Source: Paenibacillus silvae (GTDB lineage: Bacteria > Bacillota > Bacilli > Paenibacillales > Paenibacillaceae). Taken from it: DNA of 64,000 bases. Where the stretch lies: NCBI RefSeq assembly GCF_014639235.1, contig NZ_BMFU01000002.1, positions 372,001 through 436,000 of the forward strand. Reading direction: 5' to 3'. Shown piece by piece: positions 24,635-33,216 of the stretch. Below the pieces are notes generated by a model that was not told the origin of the DNA, did no database searches, and saw only the letters and a list, made by a program, of their open reading frames with translations. Position 1 is the stretch's first letter; each line of letters starts with the position of its first letter. A program made the translations under genes and the position numbers.

Positions 24635-25939
24635 TCATTGACCCAGCTTCCGTTCGATCAAGTATTGTAATTGGGTGCGCAATGCCTCCAAAGGAATATC
24701 CGACACCACCGGAGCCAGGAAACCGATGATAATCAGACGTTCCGCATCTGTACGGTTAATTCCGCGGGACATCAAGTAATGAACCTGCTCTGGATTGACT
24801 TGCCCTACCGAAGCTGCATGACCTGCCGTTACGTCATCCTCATCAATCAGAAGGATCGGGTTAGCGTCCCCCCGTGCTTTCGGGCTCAACATCAACACTT
24901 TCTCTGTTTGTTGTCCGTCTGCTTTGGTTGCGCCTTTTTCGATCTTCGTAATCCCGTTAATAATCGCCGATGCTTCTTCACGCATAACTGCGCGAGTGAT
25001 CATTTGAGATGGTGTATTTTTACCGAAGTGACGTGCTTCAGTGGTATAATTATTTTTTTGCGAACCGGAACCGATCGCGATTACTTTGGAATCGGATTTG
25101 GAACCGTTACCTTTGAGCACGCTCATCGTGTTGCTCGCTGTATCCCCATCATTCATTTCGCCAACGATCCATTCGATTGTTGCATCGTTCTCCAGAACAG
25201 CGCGGCGGAACGATACGTCCGTCACTAGAGTATCCATTTGGTGGACTGTCGCGTAACGCACTTTTGCCCCAGCTTTCGCAATGACTTCAACCACGCCACT
25301 ATGGAATACAGGTGCAGAAAGTTCGCTCGAAACATAGTTATCCACGTAAGTAACCGAGCTGTTTGTGTCAGCAATAACAAGCACGTGTGGCGCAAATGTG
25401 GCAGACGCATCATCTGTCAATAGAACGGCTTGCAGCGGCACTTCGATTTCCACGTTTTCAGGAACATAAAGGAATACTCCTCCATTCCAAAGCGCTGCAT
25501 GAAGAGCAGCAATCGAATGCTCATCGGCTTTGACAGCCGTATTCAGGTACGGTTTAACCAAGTTTTCGTGTTCACGAGCCGCAGTAGCGAGGTCTGTGAA
25601 AATAACCCCTTTGGCAGCAAGCTCTTCCGATAGTTTTGCGTATACGTTGCCGGAATTGCGTTGAATGACCAAACCGCCTTCGTTTTGATCTTGTACCAGT
25701 TTTTTGATGCTCTCAGGAGCATCATCCAGGGAAGCCAAGGCTTTGCTAGTCTTATATGTTCCATATTCGCTGACATTCCAGCGTTCGATTTTTTGCTTTT
25801 CCAGTTTGGGAAGCGCCAGCTCGCTCGCAAGCTTCAAGGCCTCGAGCCGCTGCACAGTCAACCAGCCGGGTTCATTATTGCTTTCCGACAAGGCGCGAAG
25901 CGCTTCAGATTCAACCGGAAGAATTGTTTGTGTAGTCAT
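24635..25939 (-). CDS. sufD: Fe-S cluster assembly protein SufD
   Basis: 434 residues, SufD paralogue of SufB in the SufBC2D scaffold. Features: WNVSEYGTYK, AALWNGGVFLYVPENVEIEVPLQA, FHSGVVEVIAKAGAKVRYATV and GHAASVGQVNPEQVHYLMSRGINRTDAERLIIIGFL. Directly between sufC (24 bases upstream) and sufB (39 bases downstream). Confidence 0.96.
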   Translation of the reverse strand: MTTQTILPVESEALRALSESNNEPGWLTVQRLEALKLASELALPKLEKQKIERWNVSEYGTYKTSKALASLDDAPESIKKLVQDQNEGGLVIQRNSGNVYAKLSEELAAKGVIFTDLATAAREHENLVKPYLNTAVKADEHSIAALHAALWNGGVFLYVPENVEIEVPLQAVLLTDDASATFAPHVLVIADTNSSVTYVDNYVSSELSAPVFHSGVVEVIAKAGAKVRYATVHQMDTLVTDVSFRRAVLENDATIEWIVGEMNDGDTASNTMSVLKGNGSKSDSKVIAIGSGSQKNNYTTEARHFGKNTPSQMITRAVMREEASAIINGITKIEKGATKADGQQTEKVLMLSPKARGDANPILLIDEDDVTAGHAASVGQVNPEQVHYLMSRGINRTDAERLIIIGFLAPVVSDIPLEALRTQLQYLIERKLGQ

Positions 25940-25963
25940 TTATTATCCTCCTCCGTTTTGTCT

Positions 25964-26746
25964 TTACGCTTCTTGACCTACAGTTTCGTCTGTAATTCCC
26001 AGTTCTTCTTTAACCCAATCGTAACCTTCTGCTTCGAGACGCTGGGCCAGTTCAGGACCACCGGATTTCACGATGCGGCCTTGCATCATAACATGAACGT
26101 AGTCAGGTGTGATGTAGTTCAGCAAACGTTGGTAGTGTGTGATGATCAAGAAGCCGCGATCTTCGCTCTTCATTGCGTTAACGCCGTTAGCAACGATTTT
26201 CAAAGCATCAATATCGAGACCAGAGTCAATTTCGTCCAGTACAACGATTTTTGGATCAAGCAACATCATTTGCAGAATCTCGTTACGTTTTTTCTCACCG
26301 CCGGAGAAACCTTCGTTCAGGTAACGATGTGCAAATTCAGGATTCATGTCGAGCTCTTTCATTTTGCCTTCCATTTGACGAATGAACTTGATCAGGGAGA
26401 TCTCGTTGCCTTCGCCGCGGCGTGCGTTGATCGCGCTACGCAGGAAGTCGGAGTTGGTTACGCCCGCGATTTCACTTGGATACTGCATAGCCAAGAACAG
26501 ACCAGCACGTGCACGCTCATCCACTGCCATCTCCAACAGGTCTTCACCGTCTAATGTTACCGTTCCGCCGGTTACTTCATATTTGGGATGTCCCATCAAT
26601 GCGGAAGCCAATGTAGATTTACCTGTTCCATTTGGCCCCATGATTGCGTGGATTTCTCCACCCTTCATTTGCAGGTTGATTCCTTTCAGAATTTCTTTGC
26701 CTTCAATTGTTGCCCTAAAATCATTTATCTTTAGTGATGTTGTCAT
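25964..26746 (-). CDS. sufC: Fe-S assembly ATPase SufC
   Basis: 260-residue ABC-type ATPase that drives conformational change in the SufB-SufD scaffold. Walker A GPNGTGKST, Q-loop region AMQYPSEIAGV, signature FSGGEKKRNE, Walker B KIVVLDEIDSGLD, H-loop ITHYQ. ATG at 26746 is chosen because GGAAGGGA lies upstream; the in-frame ATG at 26770 has no ribosome binding site. Confidence 0.96.
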   Translation of the reverse strand: MTTSLKINDFRATIEGKEILKGINLQMKGGEIHAIMGPNGTGKSTLASALMGHPKYEVTGGTVTLDGEDLLEMAVDERARAGLFLAMQYPSEIAGVTNSDFLRSAINARRGEGNEISLIKFIRQMEGKMKELDMNPEFAHRYLNEGFSGGEKKRNEILQMMLLDPKIVVLDEIDSGLDIDALKIVANGVNAMKSEDRGFLIITHYQRLLNYITPDYVHVMMQGRIVKSGGPELAQRLEAEGYDWVKEELGITDETVGQEA

Positions 26747-26821
26747 GTGCAACTCATTCCCTTCCAACATATTTGTTGTCTATTAATCGTATCCTTAGAA
26801 GTAGTCAATACTTCAGAATTT

Positions 26822-26870
26822 AGGACGTGTCTTGAAACCTGCTGAAGTACATATTTTTCAGACACGCCCT
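26822..26870 (-). terminator. long hairpin between nfu and sufC
   Basis: AGGACGTGTCT and AGACACGCCCT form an imperfect 11-bp stem that begins at the nfu stop codon. It could end the nfu transcript or attenuate read-through into sufCDB. Confidence 0.5.
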
Positions 26871-27108
26871 AGAAAACTTGTACAACCTCATGAATCTCAT
26901 CAATTTCTTCCATTATTGCACGTTCTATACCAGCTTTTAAGGTGATGGTTGAACTTGGACAACCATTACAAGCACCTAGAAATTTAAGCTTAGCAATGCC
27001 GTCCTCAACATCTATTAATTCTGCGTCGCCACCATCACGTTGTAAAAAAGGGCGAAGTTTATATAGAACCTCCGATACTTCGTTAAACAATGTTGCTTTA
27101 TCTTTCAT
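26869..27108 (-). CDS. NifU C-terminal-domain (Nfu) Fe-S carrier
   Basis: 79 residues, one Nfu domain. CNGCPSSTITLKAGIERAIMEEI carries the CxxC motif that holds a 4Fe-4S cluster at a dimer interface; LRPFLQRDGGDAELIDVEDG is the family N-terminus. It delivers clusters from the Suf scaffold to target enzymes. Lies 122 bases upstream of sufC in the same direction. Confidence 0.93.
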   Translation of the reverse strand: MKDKATLFNEVSEVLYKLRPFLQRDGGDAELIDVEDGIAKLKFLGACNGCPSSTITLKAGIERAIMEEIDEIHEVVQVF

Positions 27109-27180
27109 TTCATCTACTCCTCTCTGTCATCCGTAGTTCTACCTCATCAGCTATATCCTGATCAAATTAGCGACTTCGCC

Positions 27181-27666
27181 CTAGAGAAGTTCAAAATGAA
27201 GCTCAGTCTCCGGTAGCTCAGTATTCTCTTTCGGCTGACTTGCACTGTATCCCAATTCAAGAACCGCAGCAATGCGCTCGTTACTCAGTACACCAAACAT
27301 TTCAGTACGGCTCGGGTCGTACATCCAGTCATGCAAGGTACAGCGTACACCTAGACTCTGCTCATGAGCCAGCAAACGGAAATTTTGAATTAGGCAGCAG
27401 ACAGCTGCAAAGTCCTCTTCCCTCTTATGTTGATCCGCCTCTTGCTTCACCAAGACCAGAAGATACGCGGGAGCCTGCTCCTGCAATCCCTGCATGATGT
27501 CCCCATACTGGCTATCAGCAAATATAAATCGCCACGGCTCTCGCAGTTCATCATTTGGCGCCCATACGGCATGATTAAGCAATTCAAGGACTAGGCCCTG
27601 CGATACCGCTCGATCCAAAAACTCACCCGGACCGTCTATGTATCCGTCCAGATCTGAGAGTTTCAT
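27181..27666 (-). CDS. nitroreductase-like flavoprotein (second of pair)
   Basis: About 161 residues, nitroreductase superfamily but diverged: LNHAVWAPNDELREPWRFIFAD matches the FMN-binding APS..QPW region; the usual N-terminal RRSxRxF motif is missing because the product starts later. AVCCLIQNFRLLAHEQSLGVR is the helix common to the family. ATG at 27666 follows GGAGAGGAGG. Third gene of a MarR-nitroreductase-nitroreductase operon; the two may form a heterodimer (inference). Confidence 0.8.
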   Translation of the reverse strand: MKLSDLDGYIDGPGEFLDRAVSQGLVLELLNHAVWAPNDELREPWRFIFADSQYGDIMQGLQEQAPAYLLVLVKQEADQHKREEDFAAVCCLIQNFRLLAHEQSLGVRCTLHDWMYDPSRTEMFGVLSNERIAAVLELGYSASQPKENTELPETELHFELL

Positions 27667-27683
27667 TTTTACATCCTCCTCTC

Positions 27684-28268
27684 CTATATAGACTGCCCTC
27701 GCAAGACGGTCCATTTCTGCTCGGCTGGCGTTCTTTTCCGACTTCTTGGCGCTTTATCGTAATATCCTATATGAAGAACACCAACAAATCTTTCATCCTC
27801 ACGCATACCAATTCCTTTGAAAAACCCTTCATGCAGCATCATGGCCTCTGTATCCCATAGCATTCCTAACCCATGTTCCCAGCCTATCAATTGGAAGCTC
27901 TGCATCATTCCGCACGCAGCCGCATAATTGCGGTCATTGGTCAGACGATCCGGTCCTAGATTCGACATAACAATGAGATGCGCAGGAATATCCGTAAATC
28001 TCTTTTTGAAAATATCCAGAAGTTTCCCGGGAATCAGTTTGCCGAGCCTGCTCTGTGACATCTGTTCCAGCATGTAGTCCACCAACCGTTTGCGTGCTTC
28101 TGGAGTTCCTGCATATACCACACGCCACGAGCCAGCCTCAGCAAATGGTTGGAGCCGATTAGCCTTGCGCAGTAATTCAACAACTAACTCCTGGTCCACC
28201 GGCGTAGAGTTATATTTACGAATACTCCTGCGCGCCCTGATCAATTCCGCCACACTCAAAAGCTTCAC
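27684..28268 (-). CDS. nitroreductase family protein (first of pair)
   Basis: About 194 residues. FMN-binding start AELIRARRSIRKYNSTPV, LRKANRLQPFAEAGSWRVVYAG, and the helix AAACGMMQSFQLIGWEHGLGMLW. Probable FMN-dependent NAD(P)H reductase of nitro compounds, quinones or ferric chelates. The GTG at 28268 overlaps the MarR stop (GTGA), but the ribosome binding site GAAGGAG fits better a TTG at 28259, which gives the usual MSVAELI start. Confidence 0.87.
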   Translation of the reverse strand: MKLLSVAELIRARRSIRKYNSTPVDQELVVELLRKANRLQPFAEAGSWRVVYAGTPEARKRLVDYMLEQMSQSRLGKLIPGKLLDIFKKRFTDIPAHLIVMSNLGPDRLTNDRNYAAACGMMQSFQLIGWEHGLGMLWDTEAMMLHEGFFKGIGMREDERFVGVLHIGYYDKAPRSRKRTPAEQKWTVLRGQSI

Positions 28269-28765
28269 TCTCCTTCGTTCGATCTGGATTCAATATTTAT
28301 ACTGCTGTCTTGAAGAAATTGATGGATTACTTTTAGCTCTGTCTCTGAATATTTGTCGAGAGTACGATAGAAGCGTTCAGTCTCTTGTACATGCAGACGT
28401 TCATGCAGTTCAAAGATCTTTTTGCCTTGCGGTGACAACCGGAAGTAACTCTCCTTCTTGTTGTCATTCATTTTTGTGCGTTTGACGAATCCTTCCTCCA
28501 GCAGTTTGTTGCCAATTTTGGTGATGCTTGCTTTGGACAAATTCATCGCCTCGGCAATACCCGTGTTATTAATAGGCTCATGTTTGCCTATGCAATCAAT
28601 CATATGAACCGCGGTCAAATGCTGAGGAATTTTCTCGATGCTTTCTCGCTGGGCAACACTTAGAAAATGCTCGATTTCTGTATCCTTGTGGTTCTCATAT
28701 ACATGTAAAAAACGGATAAATTGATCATAAAGCAACTGTTTTGTTTGATCTTTTGAAGTCGTCAT
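28265..28765 (-). CDS. MarR-family transcriptional regulator
   Basis: 166 residues with a winged helix-turn-helix: LTAVHMIDCIGKHEPINNTGIAEAMNLSKASITKIGNKLLEEGFVKRTKMNDNKK shows helix, recognition helix and wing, followed by SYFRLSPQGKKIFELHERLH. Heads the operon with two nitroreductases. Two palindromic sites upstream (28783 and 28845) suggest autoregulation, and a perfect Fur box suggests iron control. Confidence 0.9.
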   Translation of the reverse strand: MTTSKDQTKQLLYDQFIRFLHVYENHKDTEIEHFLSVAQRESIEKIPQHLTAVHMIDCIGKHEPINNTGIAEAMNLSKASITKIGNKLLEEGFVKRTKMNDNKKESYFRLSPQGKKIFELHERLHVQETERFYRTLDKYSETELKVIHQFLQDSSINIESRSNEGE

Positions 28766-28782
28766 CCATTGATCGCTCCTTA

Positions 28783-28794
28783 TTTACATGTAAA
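28783..28794. promoter_or_regulatory. MarR operator 1
   Basis: TTTACATGTAAA, a perfect palindrome 18 bases upstream of the MarR start. Confidence 0.6.
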
Positions 28795-28844
28795 CAAAAA
28801 TTTCTTTTTTAATAATATAGTGTTTGAATATAATTGATTATATT

Positions 28845-28862
28845 TTGTTTACTTGTGAACAA
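28845..28862. promoter_or_regulatory. MarR operator 2
   Basis: TTGTTTACTTGTGAACAA, a palindrome with one mismatch sharing the TTTAC-N2-GT core with operator 1. Confidence 0.55.
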
Positions 28863-28873
28863 TATAACATGGA

Positions 28874-28888
28874 TGATAATGATTATCA
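28874..28888. promoter_or_regulatory. Fur box upstream of MarR-nitroreductase operon
   Basis: TGATAATGATTATCA matches the 7-1-7 Fur consensus TGATAATNATTATCA at every position. It lies about 110 bases upstream of the MarR start; the only other neighbour is the 3' end of ilvD. Confidence 0.85.
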
Positions 28889-28965
28889 ACTAAAATCTCT
28901 GACATGACAACATCACGCTACAATCGTCAACGGAAACCTGCCTATTTCCATTCTCGTCAACAAAA

Positions 28966-28998
28966 AAAACCGCTAATCTTTTCTGATTAGCGGGTTTT
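28966..28998. terminator. terminator of ilvD
   Basis: AAAACCGCTAATC TTTTCT GATTAGCGGGTTTT, strong stem with T-run, 17 bases past the ilvD stop. Confidence 0.85.
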
Positions 28999-29014
28999 AA
29001 AAATTCAATCTTGT

Positions 29015-30706
29015 CTATTCCATCAAATCGGTTACTGCACCTTTTGAAGCAGACGAAACTAATTTGGCATATTTGCCGAGTACACCGGATTTTACTTTCA
29101 GTGGGGGTTGTACCCACGCTTGTGCTCGAGCGGCTAACTCTTCTTCTGAAACCTCAACCTTAATTTCCTGAATGTCACTGTTAATGGTAATAATATCTCC
29201 ATTTTGGAGCAAAGAGATCGGCCCGCCTACTTGTGCTTCAGGTGATACATGGCCGACTACAAATCCATGCGAACCGCCAGAGAATCGACCATCTGTTATG
29301 AGAGCAACTTTCCCGCCGAGACCCTTTCCTACAATGAGTGCTGTAACGGAAAGCATCTCAGGCATACCTGGTCCACCCTTCGGACCACAATAGCGTATGA
29401 CCAATACGTCCCCTTCCTGAATTTCATCGTTCATGATCGCTTCTGTCGCTTCATCTTCGCTATCGTACACCTTTGTCGGTCCGGAAAACTGTTGTATCTT
29501 CATGCCTGACATTTTGGCAACAGCGCCTTCGGGAGCGAGGTTTCCTCGAAGCACAACCAGAGGTCCATCTGGTTTAAGCGGATTATCGAGTGGTCGTATA
29601 ATCTCTTGATCATTCTGAAGTGGAGCAGCTTCTGCTAAATTTTCCGCCAATGTTTTACCAGTTACCGTGAGGCAATCCCCATGAAGTAATCCTTCAGCAA
29701 GCAATAGCTTCATTACCCCTGAAACACCGCCAATATCATTCAAATCCTGCATCACATATTGGCCACTTGGCTTCAGATCGGCCAGATGCGGAACACGCAA
29801 GCGAATGCGCTCAAAATCATCCAAGGTTAAATCGACTTCTACGGAGTGCGCAATAGCTAGCAGATGGAGAAATGCGTTGGTTGATCCCCCCAGAGCCATA
29901 ACAACGGTGATAGCATTCTCAAATGCTTTCTTCGTCATAATGTCTCTTGGATAGATTTCCTGTTCAAGCAGTGAGATGACCTGCTTACCTGCTGCTTCGC
30001 ATTCCAATGCTTTATCCGCTGAGATCGCTGATGTCGAAGAAGAACCAGGCAAACACATCCCCATTGCTTCTGCAGCAGCGGCCATCGTATTAGCGGTATA
30101 CATGCCCCCGCAAGCCCCTGGACCCGGGCAAACACTACATTCGACCTTATGCAGCTGTTCATCTGTTATTTTTCCATCTTGATATTGACCAACGGCTTCA
30201 AAAGCGGAAACGATATCCACTTTTTTACCATCAAGATTACCTGGCTGAATGGTTCCTCCATAGACATAAACGGAAGGAATGTTCATGCGTCCAATAGCCA
30301 TCAGACATGCAGGCGTATTCTTGTCACAACCACCGATCGCAACAACGCCGTCAAAACGCTCGGCTCCGGTCACAATTTCAATCGAATCAGCAATAGCTTC
30401 CCGACTTGGCAGTGAGAACAACATCCCGCCGTGCCCCATCGAGATTCCATCCGAAACGGTAATCGTATTAAAAATCAGTGGAGCACCGCCGTTATCGCGT
30501 GCGCCTTGCTTAGCTTGTACCGCTAAATCATTAATGTGCATATTACACGGTGTTACTTCACTCCACGTACTCGCTATCCCGATCATTGGCTTTTTAAAAT
30601 CCTCATCCTGAAAACCAACTGCACGCAGCATCGCTCTGTTGGGTACCCGGTTAGCACCTTCACTGATTACCTTGCTTCGAATACGAAGATCTTTTTTATT
30701 TCCCAT
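29015..30706 (-). CDS. ilvD: dihydroxy-acid dehydratase IlvD
   Basis: 563 residues, full length. Dehydrates 2,3-dihydroxy-isovalerate and -methylvalerate, the third common step of Val, Leu and Ile synthesis, with an Fe-S cluster. Signatures: IGGCDKNTPACLMAIGR and CPGPGACGGMYTANTMA (cluster cysteines, IlvD/Edd signature 1) and ITDGRFSGGSHGFVVGH (signature 2). Not in an ilv-leu operon but 18 bases downstream of a GntR regulator gene, so it is probably a stand-alone or second copy. Confidence 0.97.
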   Translation of the reverse strand: MGNKKDLRIRSKVISEGANRVPNRAMLRAVGFQDEDFKKPMIGIASTWSEVTPCNMHINDLAVQAKQGARDNGGAPLIFNTITVSDGISMGHGGMLFSLPSREAIADSIEIVTGAERFDGVVAIGGCDKNTPACLMAIGRMNIPSVYVYGGTIQPGNLDGKKVDIVSAFEAVGQYQDGKITDEQLHKVECSVCPGPGACGGMYTANTMAAAAEAMGMCLPGSSSTSAISADKALECEAAGKQVISLLEQEIYPRDIMTKKAFENAITVVMALGGSTNAFLHLLAIAHSVEVDLTLDDFERIRLRVPHLADLKPSGQYVMQDLNDIGGVSGVMKLLLAEGLLHGDCLTVTGKTLAENLAEAAPLQNDQEIIRPLDNPLKPDGPLVVLRGNLAPEGAVAKMSGMKIQQFSGPTKVYDSEDEATEAIMNDEIQEGDVLVIRYCGPKGGPGMPEMLSVTALIVGKGLGGKVALITDGRFSGGSHGFVVGHVSPEAQVGGPISLLQNGDIITINSDIQEIKVEVSEEELAARAQAWVQPPLKVKSGVLGKYAKLVSSASKGAVTDLME

Positions 30707-30724
30707 GTCCTTTTATCCCTCACT

Positions 30725-31390
30725 TCAAAGTATTTCGTTCAGTTCCTGCATCGGCCTGATAAAATTTTGTTTCATTAGTGCGTGAGCATCCTCACTATTT
30801 TTGCCTTCAAAAGCTTTAATAATCAAATCATGCTCTTCGACTGAAGCTAGCGTAGCCGTAATAGGTTGTTTTAAAAACACATATTTAAATCGCCTAATGT
30901 GAATCTGGAGAGAGGTATTAAATGTAGCCACATAAGGATTATCTGAGAGTTCGACAATATAATTATGAAAAAGCTCATCCACCTCCATGGCCTGATACAC
31001 TTGACCATTCTTAATGGAACTTGCAAATTCCAAATTAATAGATTTTAGTTTCTCGATCTGTTCTGGAATAATCATTTTGGCGGTGATTTCAGCAGCCAAG
31101 GCCTGAAGAGCAGCCATGGTTGAATACATCTTGAAAATATCATTTTTCTCAATACTCGTTACTTTTGTTTCTTTTCCTGGATGCATAGATACGAGACCTT
31201 GAACTTCGAGTAACTGAAGTGCCTCTCGAATCGGTGTCCGGCTGACCCCAAGCGATTCAGCCATCTCCGCATCAATAAGCTTTTCACCTGGTTGCAGTGT
31301 TCCATCGATAATCCATCGCTGAATCTGAGAAAACGCTCTTTCTTTTGCGGACATACGGACGGGTAAGGAAAAATCTTTAGGAATTGGCAT
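30725..31390 (-). CDS. GntR/FadR-family transcriptional regulator
   Basis: 221 residues. N-terminal winged helix: KERAFSQIQRWIIDGTLQPGEKLIDAEMAESLGVSRTPIREALQLLEVQGLV (classic GntR signature), then an all-helical FCD ligand domain with DELFHNYIVELSDNPYV and EEHDLIIKAFEGKNSEDAHALM. The metal-binding Asp/His residues of FCD appear present. Probably represses the ilvD operon in response to an organic acid; the palindrome at 31422 is the likely operator. Confidence 0.92.
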   Translation of the reverse strand: MPIPKDFSLPVRMSAKERAFSQIQRWIIDGTLQPGEKLIDAEMAESLGVSRTPIREALQLLEVQGLVSMHPGKETKVTSIEKNDIFKMYSTMAALQALAAEITAKMIIPEQIEKLKSINLEFASSIKNGQVYQAMEVDELFHNYIVELSDNPYVATFNTSLQIHIRRFKYVFLKQPITATLASVEEHDLIIKAFEGKNSEDAHALMKQNFIRPMQELNEIL

Positions 31391-31421
31391 GGTTTTTCAT
31401 CCTCATTACAATTATTTCTTA

Positions 31422-31439
31422 TATGCAATATATCGCATA
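31422..31439. promoter_or_regulatory. GntR operator
   Basis: TATGCAATATATCGCATA, an 18-bp near-perfect palindrome (one mismatch pair), about 30 bases upstream of the GntR start. Confidence 0.6.
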
Positions 31440-31504
31440 CACGATCGACAAGCAATTATTATTTCATTTTTCTAATCGCTCAATTAAATTTATCCAGAAT
31501 AACT

Positions 31505-31560
31505 AGCCGTTTTCTTAACCGATAAAAGTAAAAAAAGCCGCTAAAATAGCGGCTGCAATG
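31505..31560. repeat. dispersed intergenic repeat copy acting as SDR terminator
   Basis: ACCGATAAAAGT then AAAAAAAGCCGCTAAAATAGCGGCTGCAATGAG matches the centre of the copy at 3424-3582. It lies directly after the SDR stop with the stem in place to terminate it. Confidence 0.7.
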
Positions 31561-31570
31561 AGTATGAGAA

Positions 31571-32329
31571 TTAATTTAATTCTGTGATAACCGGATATAT
31601 TGCGCCTCTTAAGTGGAACTCATAGTTCTGATCTACAATTCCTACGACTACGTCTTCATGTTCATAGAGATCCACCATGAATCCAGCCATTTCTTTAGCC
31701 GTGTGATACTTACTCATATTTGCTTTGTAATCAAATCCTTCAGCATCTATTGATTTTTGTACAAATTCTGTTTCTGTAATGGCTGGCGCCAAAATCTTCG
31801 CTTTAAGTTTTGCACCCTTCAGTTCCAGTTCTTTCGCAAGACCTTCTGTAAAGGCACTAACATAGTATTTCGATGCAGAATAAGCTACGCTGCCCACTGC
31901 AATGGCATATCCGAGTGCGGAAGAGACGTTAATCAATTGAGTGCCTTCAGCATCTGCATAATCTCGAACATACAATGTGGATAGGATGGTCAAAGATTCG
32001 ATATTAACACGTAGCATGGTTTCTACTTTGTCCAAATTCTGTTCAGCTATGACGGAGCTTTCTCCAAGCCCAGCATTATTGATCCATGTTTCAATTTCAT
32101 ATGGTTTCAAATTGTTATACAGCGTATGAGCTTCAGAGGATACGGACAGGTCACTTTGTTGCACAATAACATGTACTTTAGCATCCATGCCTTGGATTTT
32201 AGCTTTGAGCTCTTCCAGCTTTTCCAATCTTCTGGCTACTAAAATCAAATTTTTCCCCCGTGCTGCAAATGCTAATGCGGTTTCATATCCAATGCCTGAA
32301 CTTGCTCCTGTTATTACGGTGTATTTCAT
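31571..32329 (-). CDS. short-chain dehydrogenase/reductase
   Basis: 252 residues, classical SDR. TGASSGIGYETA (NADP-binding TGxxxGxG), NNAGLGES, catalytic Ser in INVSSALGY and YSASKYYVSAF (YxxxK). Substrate unknown. A TetR-type palindrome lies about 50 bases upstream and a TetR gene is next to it, suggesting a locally regulated pair. Confidence 0.92.
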   Translation of the reverse strand: MKYTVITGASSGIGYETALAFAARGKNLILVARRLEKLEELKAKIQGMDAKVHVIVQQSDLSVSSEAHTLYNNLKPYEIETWINNAGLGESSVIAEQNLDKVETMLRVNIESLTILSTLYVRDYADAEGTQLINVSSALGYAIAVGSVAYSASKYYVSAFTEGLAKELELKGAKLKAKILAPAITETEFVQKSIDAEGFDYKANMSKYHTAKEMAGFMVDLYEHEDVVVGIVDQNYEFHLRGAIYPVITELN

Positions 32330-32380
32330 GAAATATCTCTCCCTCTTATCGTACAGAATTAGTGTAGATAATCATCCTTT

Positions 32381-32400
32381 ATTAGAACGATCATTCTAAT
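32381..32400. promoter_or_regulatory. TetR-type operator upstream of SDR
   Basis: ATTAGAA CGATCA TTCTAAT, a perfect 7-bp inverted repeat with a six-base spacer. A partial second site GAACGATCGG lies near 32442. Confidence 0.6.
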
Positions 32401-32589
32401 GAAGTCAAAAAAATAACTTCTTAATCGGAGTATAACATTTTGAGAACGATCGGTAAAGAATTATATTTCTTTCGTAAACTTAGATTTTCTTTGGACTTGA
32501 GCAGGCGGGCATTCAATATTGATTCATAGTGGGGTGAATATGACCTGCGAAAGAATTAGCCCACCCATTATTATATATTTAATAGTAAA

Positions 32590-33162
32590 TCAATCTAGAA
32601 TTGAAAGTGACATGTCTATAATACTCGTTAATTTCTGATGATCTGACGTCGTTTTAACGAGTGTGCGCAGTCCTAGCCAAGTGTTCATTAGAAAGTGAGC
32701 AGTAGCTACCGGGCTCAAGTCTCTCTTAATTTCACCTGTTTGTTGTCCTGCTTCTATAAGTGTTGTCAAAAATTCCTCTGTTCGAATGTAACTCGCATTT
32801 ACTAAAGAAGAAATTTCAGGATCTAAAGCACCCAGTTCCACACCTGAATTTACCATGAAACAACCTATGGGTTCGCCTTCTTTTCTGATCGTAGATTCAA
32901 ACATCTCGCGTAGCACCAGTTTAATCGATTTTTGATTTTGAGTCAGGAAATTTATTTTGCTGGTCTGTTTCGCTTCATATCGCTCTAGAGCCTTCACATA
33001 CAAGGCATGCTTGTCCCCAAACGTATCATAAATGCTTCTTCGATGAATGCCCATATAATTTACTAAGTCTTGCATGGAAGTTTTCTCGTATCCTTGGGTC
33101 CAAAAAAGGTGCATTGCTTTATCTAATACTTCATTTATTTCAAATTCTTTGGATCTTGCCAT
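32590..33162 (-). CDS. TetR/AcrR-family transcriptional regulator
   Basis: 190 residues. N-terminal HTH: EVLDKAMHLFWTQGYEKTSMQDLVNYMGIHRRSIYDTFGDKHALYVKAL; C-terminal ligand domain with ESTIRKEGEPIGCFMVNSGVELGALDPEI, common in YxaF/AcrR-like members. ATG at 33162 has GAGGTGATAAC in front; the GTG nine bases earlier is inside that ribosome binding site. Probable repressor of the SDR gene downstream in the same direction. Confidence 0.9.
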   Translation of the reverse strand: MARSKEFEINEVLDKAMHLFWTQGYEKTSMQDLVNYMGIHRRSIYDTFGDKHALYVKALERYEAKQTSKINFLTQNQKSIKLVLREMFESTIRKEGEPIGCFMVNSGVELGALDPEISSLVNASYIRTEEFLTTLIEAGQQTGEIKRDLSPVATAHFLMNTWLGLRTLVKTTSDHQKLTSIIDMSLSILD

Positions 33163-33216
33163 CGTTATCACCTCGAATAATCATTATACATTTAATTGAT
33201 AATTCAGCAAATGGGG

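Noticed and set aside
23546..24670. 374-codon plus-strand frame opposite sufB
   Set aside because: Antisense shadow of sufB; Cys/Phe-rich composition without any motif.
25661..26554. 297-codon plus-strand frame opposite sufD/sufC
   Set aside because: Antisense shadow of two highly conserved genes.
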